From an uncultured Asticcacaulis sp. (GTDB lineage Bacteria > Pseudomonadota > Alphaproteobacteria > Caulobacterales > Caulobacteraceae), in NCBI GenBank assembly GCA_946482045.1, contig CAMLPZ010000285.1, forward strand, positions 1-5,371: a stretch of DNA of 5,371 nt, read 5' to 3'. A program made the position numbers and the translations under genes. Below, piece by piece: positions 1 to 5,371 of this stretch. Every line of letters starts with the position of its first letter. The first letter of the stretch is position 1. Under the pieces are notes generated by a model. It was given only the letters and a program-made list of their open reading frames with translations. It did not search any database and was not told where the DNA came from.

Positions 1-728
1 TCCAGACCGCCGTCCTGCCGCGGCAACGCCTGCCCGACGTCATCGCGCGACTGCAGACCGCGCTCGCCGCCGGCAGCCAGGCCTATTGGATCTGTCCGCT
101 GGTCGAGGAGACCGAGGCGTCGGACCTGATCGCCGTCGAGGCGCGCCACCGCGAGCTTCAGGACGCTCTGCGGATCGAAGTCGGCCTCGTCCACGGTCGC
201 ATGCCGTCGGAAGACAAGGATGCCGTTGTCAGCCGCTTCGCCAAGGGCGAGATCCGCATCCTGTGCGCCACGACGGTCGTTGAGGTTGGCATCGATGTGC
301 CTAATGCCTCGATCATCATTATCGAGCAAGCCGAGCGCTTCGGCCTGGCGCAACTGCATCAGCTGCGCGGCCGTGTCGGCCGTGGCCGCGAAAAGAGCGC
401 CTGCATCCTGCTCTATGACACACCGCTCGGCAACACAGCCAAGGCGCGGCTGGAACTGCTGCGCGACACCGAAGACGGCTTCCGTATCGCCGAGATGGAC
501 TGGAAGCTGCGCGGCGAAGGCGACATTCTGGGGGCGCGGCAGTCCGGCTTTCCAGCCTATCGCTTTGTCGATCCGGTGGCGCATTCCGACCTGATCGCCA
601 TGGCGGCGCGTGATGCCATGTACATCCTGCAGCAGGGCGATGCCTTGCCGGAACCGCGCCGCAAGGCGATCGAAGTGCTGAAGCAGTTGTTCGACTGGCG
701 GCCGGACGTGGCCGACAAGCAGGATTAA
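1..728 (+). CDS. recG: ATP-dependent DNA helicase RecG, C-terminal part (5' end outside window)
   Basis: RecG is a double-stranded DNA translocase that remodels stalled replication forks and Holliday junctions. The reading frame is open from base 3, so 241 C-terminal residues are visible of a protein usually near 700. Helicase domain 2 motifs are clear: QAYWICPLVEE, then VGLVHGRMP, the motif V region ATTVVEVGIDVPNA, and the motif VI region ERFGLAQLHQLRGRVGRG. They are followed by DGFRIAEMDWKLRGEGDILGA and RQSG, the RecG-specific wedge-coupling (TRG-type) region. Mfd shares the helicase core, but the LHQLRGRVGRG form, the QSG signature and the C-terminal end directly after it are those of RecG. 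The short open frames starting at 86 and 220 lie in other frames and are shadows. The TAA stop (726-728) overlaps the stop of the converging acyltransferase gene, leaving no room for a terminator between them. Confidence 0.97.
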   Translation, partial: QTAVLPRQRLPDVIARLQTALAAGSQAYWICPLVEETEASDLIAVEARHRELQDALRIEVGLVHGRMPSEDKDAVVSRFAKGEIRILCATTVVEVGIDVPNASIIIIEQAERFGLAQLHQLRGRVGRGREKSACILLYDTPLGNTAKARLELLRDTEDGFRIAEMDWKLRGEGDILGARQSGFPAYRFVDPVAHSDLIAMAARDAMYILQQGDALPEPRRKAIEVLKQLFDWRPDVADKQD

Positions 729-1639
729 TCCTGGCTCTTGTAAAGCGCGTTCGGCCAGCGCTTGTGCACCCAGAAATATTCTTCTGGATTGTCTCGCACC
801 GCCTGTTCGATAAAGTTGGTGATCTTGCCCACCGTCGTTTCGACGTCCTGCGCCTTGTGGCCGGTGTTGTCGACTTCGATCGGATCGTGGACGGTGACCT
901 TGAAGCGCGCCTTATGCAAGCGGCGGATGGTCAGGGGCTGAAGCACCGTCCCGAAGCGTTGCGCCAACCGCGTCGGTCCGGGCGCCGTGTCGGCCACATG
1001 TCCGAAGAACGGGGTTGGCACGCCGCGATTGAACTTCTGATCGTTCATCAGCCCGACCGACTTGCCTTCGTTGAGCGCGATCAGCAGCTCCTTGGCGCCA
1101 TCGCTGCCCTTGGGCGCGAACATCGACACGCCATAGGCTTCGCGACCGGCTTTGAAGCGCTCATCGACATAGGGGTTATTGGCGGCGCGGTAGGTGATCA
1201 TGTAGTTGACGCCGGCCGACAGGATGGCGGCGTTCATTACCTCCCAGTTGGAGATGTGGCCGGAGATAAAGATCACCGGTTTGCCGCTCTGGGCGATGGC
1301 GCGCAACTTTTCAATGCCCTCGACTTCGACACGGCTCGGGTCTTTCACGATACGGTCCATGACGGGGAATTCGCCGGCCATGGTTCGGCCGGTCAGTTCC
1401 CACTGCTTGTCGATCAGTCGTTTGCGGGCCGCGTCGTCCAGGTCGGGAAAGGCCAGTTGCAAATTGCGTTCGACCGTCTTCTGCATCGGCGTCAGTGGCC
1501 CAAGCACGCGGAATAACCAGCCACCGAGGTCGGAGGCTGTATCGACCGGCAGCAGGCGTATGAAGCCGACATAGAGGTCGTAGAACAGGGCTTCGAAGCG
1601 CCACGCCACGTCCTGCCAGAAGCGGGATTTGTCGGCCAT
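725..1639 (-). CDS. LpxL/HtrB-family lipid A biosynthesis acyltransferase
   Basis: This 304-aa protein belongs to the LpxL/HtrB/LpxM family (LPLAT superfamily), inner-membrane enzymes that move a fatty acyl chain from acyl-ACP to Kdo-lipid A or a lipid A precursor. The catalytic HX4E motif is seen at residues 127-133 (G-H-I-S-N-W-E, His128 and Glu133). Family blocks follow: NDQKFNRGVPTPFFG (199-213) and EEYFWVHKRWPN (286-297), the usual C-terminal W-H-R-W end. The N-terminus has a hydrophobic stretch (about 14-50) suited to membrane contact. The start ATG (1639-1637) shares one base with the TGA of the upstream glycosyltransferase (TGATG), and an AAGGGG Shine-Dalgarno-like run sits 8 nt before it, so translational coupling is likely. 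Which acyl chain and acceptor position it uses cannot be read from the sequence. The 250-aa plus-strand frame opposite is a shadow. Confidence 0.95.
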   Translation of the reverse strand: MADKSRFWQDVAWRFEALFYDLYVGFIRLLPVDTASDLGGWLFRVLGPLTPMQKTVERNLQLAFPDLDDAARKRLIDKQWELTGRTMAGEFPVMDRIVKDPSRVEVEGIEKLRAIAQSGKPVIFISGHISNWEVMNAAILSAGVNYMITYRAANNPYVDERFKAGREAYGVSMFAPKGSDGAKELLIALNEGKSVGLMNDQKFNRGVPTPFFGHVADTAPGPTRLAQRFGTVLQPLTIRRLHKARFKVTVHDPIEVDNTGHKAQDVETTVGKITNFIEQAVRDNPEEYFWVHKRWPNALYKSQD

Positions 1640-2406
1640 CAGCCCTGCCCCTTCTTTTGGGCGTTCAGGAATTTGAACAGGCGATTGAAGCGCGCTTCGG
1701 CATTCAGGTGCGCGCTGTAGAGGCCTTCGAGGCCGCCGGTAAAGTGACGGCGGGCAATGAAATAGCGGAGAAAGACCATCGGATACTCAAACGGCACGCG
1801 GAGCCAAAGCTGCCAGGCAGGCTTTTTCATCACCTTGGTTTGCAGGTCGGCATAGGAGGCCAGCTTCTCGCGGATATGTGCAAAGGTCCGCGCCGAGAAA
1901 TGCGCGACGCTGCCTTCGAGCTGGCCGACCTTTTCGTCGCGCGTATCGACCGTGTCGTGGACGGCGCTGTCGCGGAAGCGAACGACGCGGCGATCATAGA
2001 GGCGGACATAGTTGTGGAAGTCGGCCCATAAGCGCGGCTTCGATTGCCCTGGATAGACATTGCGGATGCGCATGCGATAGGCATTGCGCGGCGGGGCGGC
2101 CTTCATAAGGGCAATGATTTCGTCGCGCAGTTCCGGCGTCACATATTCGTCAGCGTCGAGGTTCAGGATCCAGTCGTTGCGCGCCATATCCTCGGCATAG
2201 CGCTTTTGCGGGCCATAGCCCGGCCAGTCGTGATGGATGACGCGTGCGCCCAGATCTTCGGCGACCCTGACCGTGTCGTCGGTCGATCCGCTGTCGATGA
2301 CCACGACTTCATCAACCCAGTCGATGACCAGCCGGATGCACTCACCGATGCGGTCGGCTTCATTCTTGGCGATGATGGTGCAGCTTATCGGCACGGGTGT
2401 TGTCAT
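1639..2406 (-). CDS. Family 2 glycosyltransferase, WaaE/KdtX-like (LPS core)
   Basis: This 255-aa protein has the GT-A fold signature of family GT2, close to the WaaE/KdtX type that adds a sugar to the LPS inner core. Visible blocks are ISCTIIAKNEADRIGECI (7-24) at the nucleotide-sugar site, VVVIDSGSTDDT (34-45), WPGYGPQKRYA (61-71), and LNLDADEYVTPEL (81-93) with the metal-binding D-A-D at 84-86. A hydrophobic aromatic segment near residues 203-217, followed by a basic stretch, suggests peripheral contact with the inner membrane. It is the first gene of a two-gene minus-strand unit with the lipid A acyltransferase, which supports a role in LPS assembly. The sugar donor and acceptor are unknown. 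ATG at 2406 is the only usual start, because an in-frame stop lies about 30 nt upstream and the conserved N-terminus begins at once. No convincing Shine-Dalgarno precedes it. Confidence 0.93.
   Translation of the reverse strand: MTTPVPISCTIIAKNEADRIGECIRLVIDWVDEVVVIDSGSTDDTVRVAEDLGARVIHHDWPGYGPQKRYAEDMARNDWILNLDADEYVTPELRDEIIALMKAAPPRNAYRMRIRNVYPGQSKPRLWADFHNYVRLYDRRVVRFRDSAVHDTVDTRDEKVGQLEGSVAHFSARTFAHIREKLASYADLQTKVMKKPAWQLWLRVPFEYPMVFLRYFIARRHFTGGLEGLYSAHLNAEARFNRLFKFLNAQKKGQG
1648..1653 (-). promoter_or_regulatory. Shine-Dalgarno-like AAGGGG for the acyltransferase gene
   Basis: On the minus strand AAGGGG lies 8 nt upstream of the acyltransferase ATG, inside the last codons of the glycosyltransferase (its KKGQG tail). 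Together with the TGATG stop/start overlap it supports the start at 1639 and coupled translation. Confidence 0.55.
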
Positions 2407-2540
2407 GGCCGTCTTGTGCCCAACCGCATCGGGTCAGACAAGGTCCAAACCCAACAAATTTTCGTATTGTGGCTTGAGCCGGAGCCGTGCTGCCGTGGCG
2501 GCTTTCCTTGTGATTCATTCAATTCAAGCGTCTCGTTTTC
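2407..2540. promoter_or_regulatory. Divergent intergenic region between the LPS operon and phr
   Basis: These 134 bp must hold the promoters for both the minus-strand LPS gene pair and the plus-strand photolyase/sulfurtransferase pair, as the genes point away from each other. I do not see a convincing -35/-10 pair in either direction. Visible structure is limited: a weak inverted repeat AGCCG...CGGCT (2483-2487 with 2499-2503, 11-nt loop) and an AT-rich stretch with repeated ATTC (2513-2525) just before phr. Neither start codon has a good Shine-Dalgarno. No small gene is supported here. Confidence 0.5.
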
Positions 2541-3956
2541 ATGACCGACCAATATGTTGATTCCAAATCGCCCGTTATTTTGTGGTTCCGCCGCGATCTG
2601 CGCCTGAAAGACCATCCCGGCGTGCGGTCGGCGCTGCAATCCGGACGGCCGATTGTTCCGGTCTATATCGACGATGAAGCCATATATACCCGACCGTTGG
2701 GGGCAGCTTCAAAATGGTGGCTACATCGATCTCTTAAAGTTTTAGGTGAAGCTTTGGAGGTCCATTCTTCAAGATTGATTATTCTGTCGGGCGACGCCAG
2801 GGCGGAGCTGCTCGATCTCATTGATAAAACAAAAGCAAAAACAGTCATTTCCTCGTCCGTTTTTGAGCCTTTGACGCAGGATTTCGACGATATCCTGGAA
2901 AGAGTATTATCCGACCGACATGTTGATTTTGAGCGCCATAATGCGACACTTTTGGCCTCGCCAGGCGCGGTAACGACCAAGTCCGGTACGCCATTCAAGG
3001 TCTTCACTCCCTATTATCGCGCCCTGGTCTACGGTGGTTTCTGCGAACCGCACGAGCCCGACGGCGTCACGAAGCGAAAATGGCCGGCGCCCGAACATTG
3101 GCCGCGCAGTGTCAGTCTCGATTCGTTGAAGCTCGATGATACGCGCACCCGATCCGGCTTCGATTGGGCCAAGGGCTTCGACCGCTTCACGCCCGGCGAG
3201 GCTGCTGCCCATCACGCCCTCGCCCGCTTTATCGATGAGGACCTGGCGACCTACGAGGACGATCGCGATCGTCCGGCCAAGGACGCGACCTCTCACCTGT
3301 CGCCCCACCTGCGCTTCGGGGAGATCAGTCCGCAGCGCATCCTGTTCGAGACCTATGAGGCGGTTCGGCATCAACCTGCGTTGCAATCGGGCGCCGATAA
3401 GTTCCGCGCCGAACTGGCGTGGCGGGACTTCTGCCATCAACTGCTCGACCAGAATCCGCGGATGCACGTTAAAAACATGCGCCGTGAGTTCGACGCTTTC
3501 GAATGGCAGGATGATGACGACGGCTTCAAGGCGTGGTGTCGGGGCGAAACCGGTTACCCGCTGGTCGACGCCGGCATGCGTGAGTTGTGGCAGACCGGCT
3601 ATATGCACAACCGGGTGCGTATGGTGACCGCCTCATTTCTGATCAAGCATCTCCTGATCGACTGGCGGCGTGGAGAACAATGGTTCTGGGATTGCCTGGT
3701 CGACGCTGATCCGGCCAACAATCCCGGCAACTGGCAATGGGTCGCCGGCAGCGGCGCCGACGCTTCGCCCTTCTATCGTGTGTTCAATCCGATTGCGCAG
3801 GCCGAGAAATTCGACCCTGCCGGAACCTATTGTTCGCGCTATAACGGTGGCGCACGCGAACCGATCATCGACCACGACTTCGCCCGGCGACGCGCGCTCG
3901 ACAGCTATGGCCACATCCGCGGCACGCAAAGGACAGATCATGACGAACCAGATTGA
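2541..3956 (+). CDS. phr: Class I deoxyribodipyrimidine photolyase (CPD photolyase-like)
   Basis: This 471-aa flavoprotein of the photolyase/cryptochrome family probably splits UV-induced cyclobutane pyrimidine dimers with blue light and FADH-. The N-terminal alpha/beta domain opens with ILWFRRDLRLKDHP (13-26). The helical FAD domain shows TSHLSPHLRFGEISP (250-264), ELAWRDF (291-297), TGYPLVDAGMRELW (337-350), MHNRVRMVTASFL (355-367) and NNPGNWQW (393-400). Counting against E. coli Phr, the electron-transfer tryptophans are W322, W375 and W398 (306, 359, 382 in E. coli), and the flavin-contacting Asn is N394. This fits a CPD photolyase rather than a 6-4 type. Two oddities: codons about 47-135 are AT-rich and lack the usual N-R-x-Y-E/D-P signature (SSSVFEP at 104-110), and about 30 residues normally lying between the KFDP block and PIIDH (441-445) are missing. 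ATG at 2541 is the only usual start after an in-frame stop at 2511, and has no Shine-Dalgarno. The gene overlaps sseA by 17 bp. Confidence 0.96.
   Translation: MTDQYVDSKSPVILWFRRDLRLKDHPGVRSALQSGRPIVPVYIDDEAIYTRPLGAASKWWLHRSLKVLGEALEVHSSRLIILSGDARAELLDLIDKTKAKTVISSSVFEPLTQDFDDILERVLSDRHVDFERHNATLLASPGAVTTKSGTPFKVFTPYYRALVYGGFCEPHEPDGVTKRKWPAPEHWPRSVSLDSLKLDDTRTRSGFDWAKGFDRFTPGEAAAHHALARFIDEDLATYEDDRDRPAKDATSHLSPHLRFGEISPQRILFETYEAVRHQPALQSGADKFRAELAWRDFCHQLLDQNPRMHVKNMRREFDAFEWQDDDDGFKAWCRGETGYPLVDAGMRELWQTGYMHNRVRMVTASFLIKHLLIDWRRGEQWFWDCLVDADPANNPGNWQWVAGSGADASPFYRVFNPIAQAEKFDPAGTYCSRYNGGAREPIIDHDFARRRALDSYGHIRGTQRTDHDEPD
3928..3933 (+). promoter_or_regulatory. Shine-Dalgarno AAAGGA for sseA, inside phr
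   Basis: AAAGGA sits 6 nt before the ATG at 3940 and within the 3' end of phr. It fixes the sseA start inside a much longer open frame (open from 3670) whose upstream part only shadows phr. Confidence 0.75.
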
Positions 3957-4770
3957 ACCGCAGGCGCTGCGCAAGCTCATCGATGAAGGTACGGTCAAGA
4001 TCGTCGATGGCAGTTGGGCGCTCGACGGCACCGATATGCACGCTCTTTATTTGAAAGAGCACATTCCAGGTGCGGTCTTCTTCGATATCGAAGCCGTCAG
4101 CGACCACTCGACCGGCCTACCCCACACGGCACCCTCGCCGGAAGCGTTTGCGGCAGCGGTCGGAGCGATGGGCATTTCGGCAGAGGATCATGTCGTCGTC
4201 TACGACCAGCAGGGCTTGTTCTCGGCGGCGCGCGTGTGGTGGACTTTCAAACTCATTGGCCACGCCAACGTTCAGATCCTGCGCGGCGGTTTGCCGGCCT
4301 GGCAGCTTTTGCACCTGCCCGTGACGGGTGAAGTTCCTACGCCGGTTGCCACGACTTATGTGCCTAAGCCACAGCCGGAAATCATGATCACACTCAACGA
4401 ATTGCGGCTGGCTCTTGAGACTGCTGGCGGTCCTTTGGTGCTGGATGCAAGATCGAAAGCGCGCTTTGACGGTACCGCGCCTGAGCCACGCGCAGGGTTA
4501 CGCTCGGGCCACATGCCGGGCGCGCGCAGCCTGCCCTTTTCTGAACTGATCCGCGATGGCGCCCTGAAACCGCGCGACGAACTGGAAGCGATCTTCTGTA
4601 ATCTCGGTATTGCCGATGGCCATACCGTGGTGACGACCTGCGGTTCGGGCGTCACAGCGGCGATTATCACCCTAGCATTGGAGGAAGTTGGCCATAAGCC
4701 CTCTCGGCTTTACGACGGGTCGTGGGCCGAATGGGGACAGGAGACGCTGGATACGCCGGTAGTAAGGTAG
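3940..4770 (+). CDS. sseA: 3-mercaptopyruvate sulfurtransferase (tandem rhodanese)
   Basis: This 276-aa protein moves the sulfur of 3-mercaptopyruvate to an acceptor such as a thiol, thioredoxin or cyanide through an enzyme persulfide. It has two rhodanese domains: an inactive N-terminal one (about 7-128, with DGSWALDG, HIPGAVFFDIE and the Cys-less loop YDQQGLFSAARVWW) and a catalytic one (about 152-272). The active loop is CGSGVTA at 234-240 with Cys234. The CGSG form marks mercaptopyruvate sulfurtransferase, whereas thiosulfate rhodaneses carry CRKG. The substrate-binding arginine region ARFDGTAPEPRAGLRSGHMPGA (174-195) is also present. Length matches the family (about 280). The start is set by AAAGGA 6 nt upstream and by the family N-terminus. 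The 17-bp overlap with phr suggests one transcript and possible coupling. The gene ends 18 bp from the 3' end of the opposing tRNA. No signal peptide is seen, so it is probably cytoplasmic. Confidence 0.95.
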   Translation: MTNQIEPQALRKLIDEGTVKIVDGSWALDGTDMHALYLKEHIPGAVFFDIEAVSDHSTGLPHTAPSPEAFAAAVGAMGISAEDHVVVYDQQGLFSAARVWWTFKLIGHANVQILRGGLPAWQLLHLPVTGEVPTPVATTYVPKPQPEIMITLNELRLALETAGGPLVLDARSKARFDGTAPEPRAGLRSGHMPGARSLPFSELIRDGALKPRDELEAIFCNLGIADGHTVVTTCGSGVTAAIITLALEEVGHKPSRLYDGSWAEWGQETLDTPVVR

Positions 4771-4788
4771 GGAATCAATAAAGAATCC

Positions 4789-4865
4789 TGGCGACTCCGA
4801 CAGGGCTCGAACCTGTAACCGTCCGCTTAGAAGGCGGATGCTCTATCCAGTTGAGCTACGGAGCC
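4789..4865 (-). tRNA. tRNA-Arg (anticodon UCU), CCA encoded
   Basis: The minus strand folds as a full cloverleaf of 74 nt plus an encoded CCA (4791-4789). The acceptor stem GGCTCCG pairs with CGGAGTC, including one G-U pair at 2-71. The D arm is GCTC...GAGC, and the anticodon stem TCCGC/GCGGA encloses the loop CTTCTAA. The T arm is ACAGG-TTCGAAC-CCTGT, and the discriminator base is G. The anticodon TCT (4831-4829) reads AGA, and AGG by wobble, both minor arginine codons in a GC-rich genome. It lies 8 bp after the stop of the NDUFS4-like gene on the same strand, with no room for a promoter of its own between them. It is probably cut from a shared transcript or driven from within the upstream gene. 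Confidence 0.98.
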
Positions 4866-4873
4866 GAAGAGGT

Positions 4874-5179
4874 TCAGTGTGTCCAGGATTGCCGACGGCC
4901 GTATGCGAAGTTGTCGGCATAGGCCTTGATGATCTTCGGCGGCGTTTCAGGCTCGATCAGGCGGAACGGAATGCCGTTGTGCTCGGCATAGGCCATGGCC
5001 TGGTCCTTGGTTTCAAAGGTCAGGCGGATCTGCGCGTTCATATCAGCAGACGACGACCAGCCCATCAGAGGGTCCGGCGTACGCGCTGAGCGCGGCTCGA
5101 ATTCCAGCACCCAGTCATTCGTCTTGGCGCGGCCCGATTGCATGGCGGTCTTGGCGGGTTTGAAAATGCGCGCGAACAT
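4874..5179 (-). CDS. NDUFS4-like complex I accessory subunit (ETC complex I conserved region family)
   Basis: This 101-aa protein resembles the bacterial homologue of mitochondrial NDUFS4, an accessory subunit on the peripheral arm of respiratory NADH:quinone oxidoreductase found in Alphaproteobacteria. Family features are MFARIFKPAKTAMQSG (1-16), WVLEFEP (23-29), DPLMGWSSSADMNAQIRL with TFETKDQAMAYAE (36-66), NGIPFRLIEP (68-77), and the C-terminal KAYADNFAYGRR ending in SWTH (85-101). I chose the ATG at 5179 because AGGAG (5190-5186) lies 6 nt upstream and the family begins with MxARIF/MxARIY. An in-frame ATG at 5251 would add 24 low-complexity residues without family support. No membrane segment is seen, as expected for a matrix-arm subunit. 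It is not next to the nuo operon in this window. The tRNA-Arg gene follows directly, so the two may share a transcript. Confidence 0.93.
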   Translation of the reverse strand: MFARIFKPAKTAMQSGRAKTNDWVLEFEPRSARTPDPLMGWSSSADMNAQIRLTFETKDQAMAYAEHNGIPFRLIEPETPPKIIKAYADNFAYGRRQSWTH

Positions 5180-5185
5180 CCTGAT

Positions 5186-5190
5186 CTCCT
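5186..5190 (-). promoter_or_regulatory. Shine-Dalgarno AGGAG for the NDUFS4-like gene
   Basis: AGGAG on the minus strand, 6 nt before the ATG at 5179, decides between this start and the longer in-frame alternative at 5251. Confidence 0.8.
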
Positions 5191-5371
5191 GCGGGCCTGA
5201 CTCAGTTGGCGCCGGCTCAGTGTCTGTTACTACAAAGGCCGCGTGTGGCAAAGAGATTTTAGGGGCTACGGAGGCGGGCGAGAGGATAGGCTTCGCTTCG
5301 CTCCGTCGAACTCAGCGTTGCATCCGCAACGCTTCGTTTCGAACCAGGAGGTTCTCATCCGATCACCACTA
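5191..5371. other. Right-hand region without genes: upstream region of the NDUFS4-like gene
   Basis: No credible gene is seen here. The promoter for the NDUFS4-like gene and tRNA should lie in this stretch. A TAAAAT hexamer on the minus strand (5261-5256) is a possible -10, but no matching -35 is visible, so I do not call it. The outer part (about 5291-5354) is a block of repeats and hairpins, listed separately. Confidence 0.5.
5291..5354. repeat. Repeat-like palindromic block with two hairpins
   Basis: A perfect inverted repeat AGCGTTGC-ATCC-GCAACGCT lies at 5314-5333 (8-bp stem, 4-nt loop). A second, GAACC-AGGA-GGTTC, is at 5341-5354 (5-bp stem). The first hairpin is flanked by direct repeats of CGCTTCG followed by TCGAAC (5294-5311 with a 5-nt spacer, 5330-5344 with a 2-nt spacer). 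No real T-run follows, so a classical intrinsic terminator is unlikely, though TCGTTTC after the stem on the plus strand is weakly T-rich. It resembles a dispersed extragenic palindromic (REP-like) element, but its copy number cannot be seen from one window. Confidence 0.5.

Noticed and set aside
1..728. Mfd (transcription-repair coupling factor) instead of RecG
   Set aside because: Mfd shares the helicase core, but the LHQLRGRVGRG form, the LRGEGDILGARQSG block and the short C-terminus match RecG.
764..1516. 250-aa open frame on the plus strand opposite the acyltransferase gene
   Set aside because: It mirrors the codon structure of a well-supported gene on the other strand and has no recognisable domain; a GC-rich shadow frame.
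2044..2544. 166-aa plus-strand frame reaching into the divergent intergenic region
   Set aside because: It lies mostly antisense to the glycosyltransferase and resembles no known protein.
2907..3608. 233-aa open frame on the minus strand opposite phr
   Set aside because: The other strand encodes the conserved photolyase core; this frame has no family features.
3670..3939. Longer N-terminus for SseA starting at 3670
   Set aside because: This part only shadows phr; the family N-terminus and the AAAGGA site place the start at 3940.
4771..4788. Imperfect inverted repeat GGAATC...GAATCC between sseA and the tRNA as a terminator
   Set aside because: The stem is six bases with a central A-A mismatch and has no proper T-run; too weak to call.
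4789..4865. tRNA-Arg as the attachment site of an integrated element
   Set aside because: tRNA-Arg genes are common integration targets, but no integrase, no repeated tRNA 3' end and no cargo genes are visible on either side.
5180..5251. Longer start for the NDUFS4-like protein at 5251
   Set aside because: The extra 24 residues have no family match and the strong AGGAG serves the ATG at 5179.

Overview
The window looks like a stretch of ordinary chromosome from a GC-rich alphaproteobacterium. The strongest taxonomic clue is a small NDUFS4-type complex I accessory protein, typical of Alphaproteobacteria and mitochondria. The RecG, photolyase and sulfurtransferase sequences fit this. A Caulobacterales-like source is plausible, but I cannot prove it from the sequence.

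Layout from left to right. (1) The last third of recG (+), whose 5' part lies outside the window. (2) A minus-strand pair: a WaaE/KdtX-like family 2 glycosyltransferase (first in transcription), then an LpxL/HtrB-family lipid A acyltransferase. The two overlap by one base (TGATG), and the acyltransferase stop codon overlaps the recG stop codon in a TTAA. (3) A divergent 134-bp intergenic region. (4) A plus-strand pair: a class I DNA photolyase (phr), then a 3-mercaptopyruvate sulfurtransferase (sseA), overlapping by 17 bp. (5) On the minus strand, a 101-aa NDUFS4-like gene, followed 8 bp after its stop by a tRNA-Arg(UCU) with encoded CCA, which faces sseA across 18 bp. (6) A right-hand end without genes (about 190 bp), holding a strong 8-bp-stem hairpin inside a repeat-like block.

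Functionally the parts are housekeeping: replication-fork repair (RecG), light-driven repair of UV damage (photolyase), outer-membrane LPS assembly (glycosyltransferase plus acyltransferase), sulfur and persulfide metabolism (SseA), respiration (NDUFS4-like) and translation (tRNA). Neighbours are packed very tightly, with overlapping or nearly touching ends.

I see no defence system, mobile element, CRISPR array or other obviously new system. The most unusual object is the photolyase gene. Its N-terminal part carries an AT-rich patch (about 45% GC by hand count, against about 64% further on) where the usual antenna-domain signature is eroded. Its C-terminus lacks a segment of roughly 30 residues that class I photolyases normally have. 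The hairpin/repeat block at the right edge is the second item worth checking.
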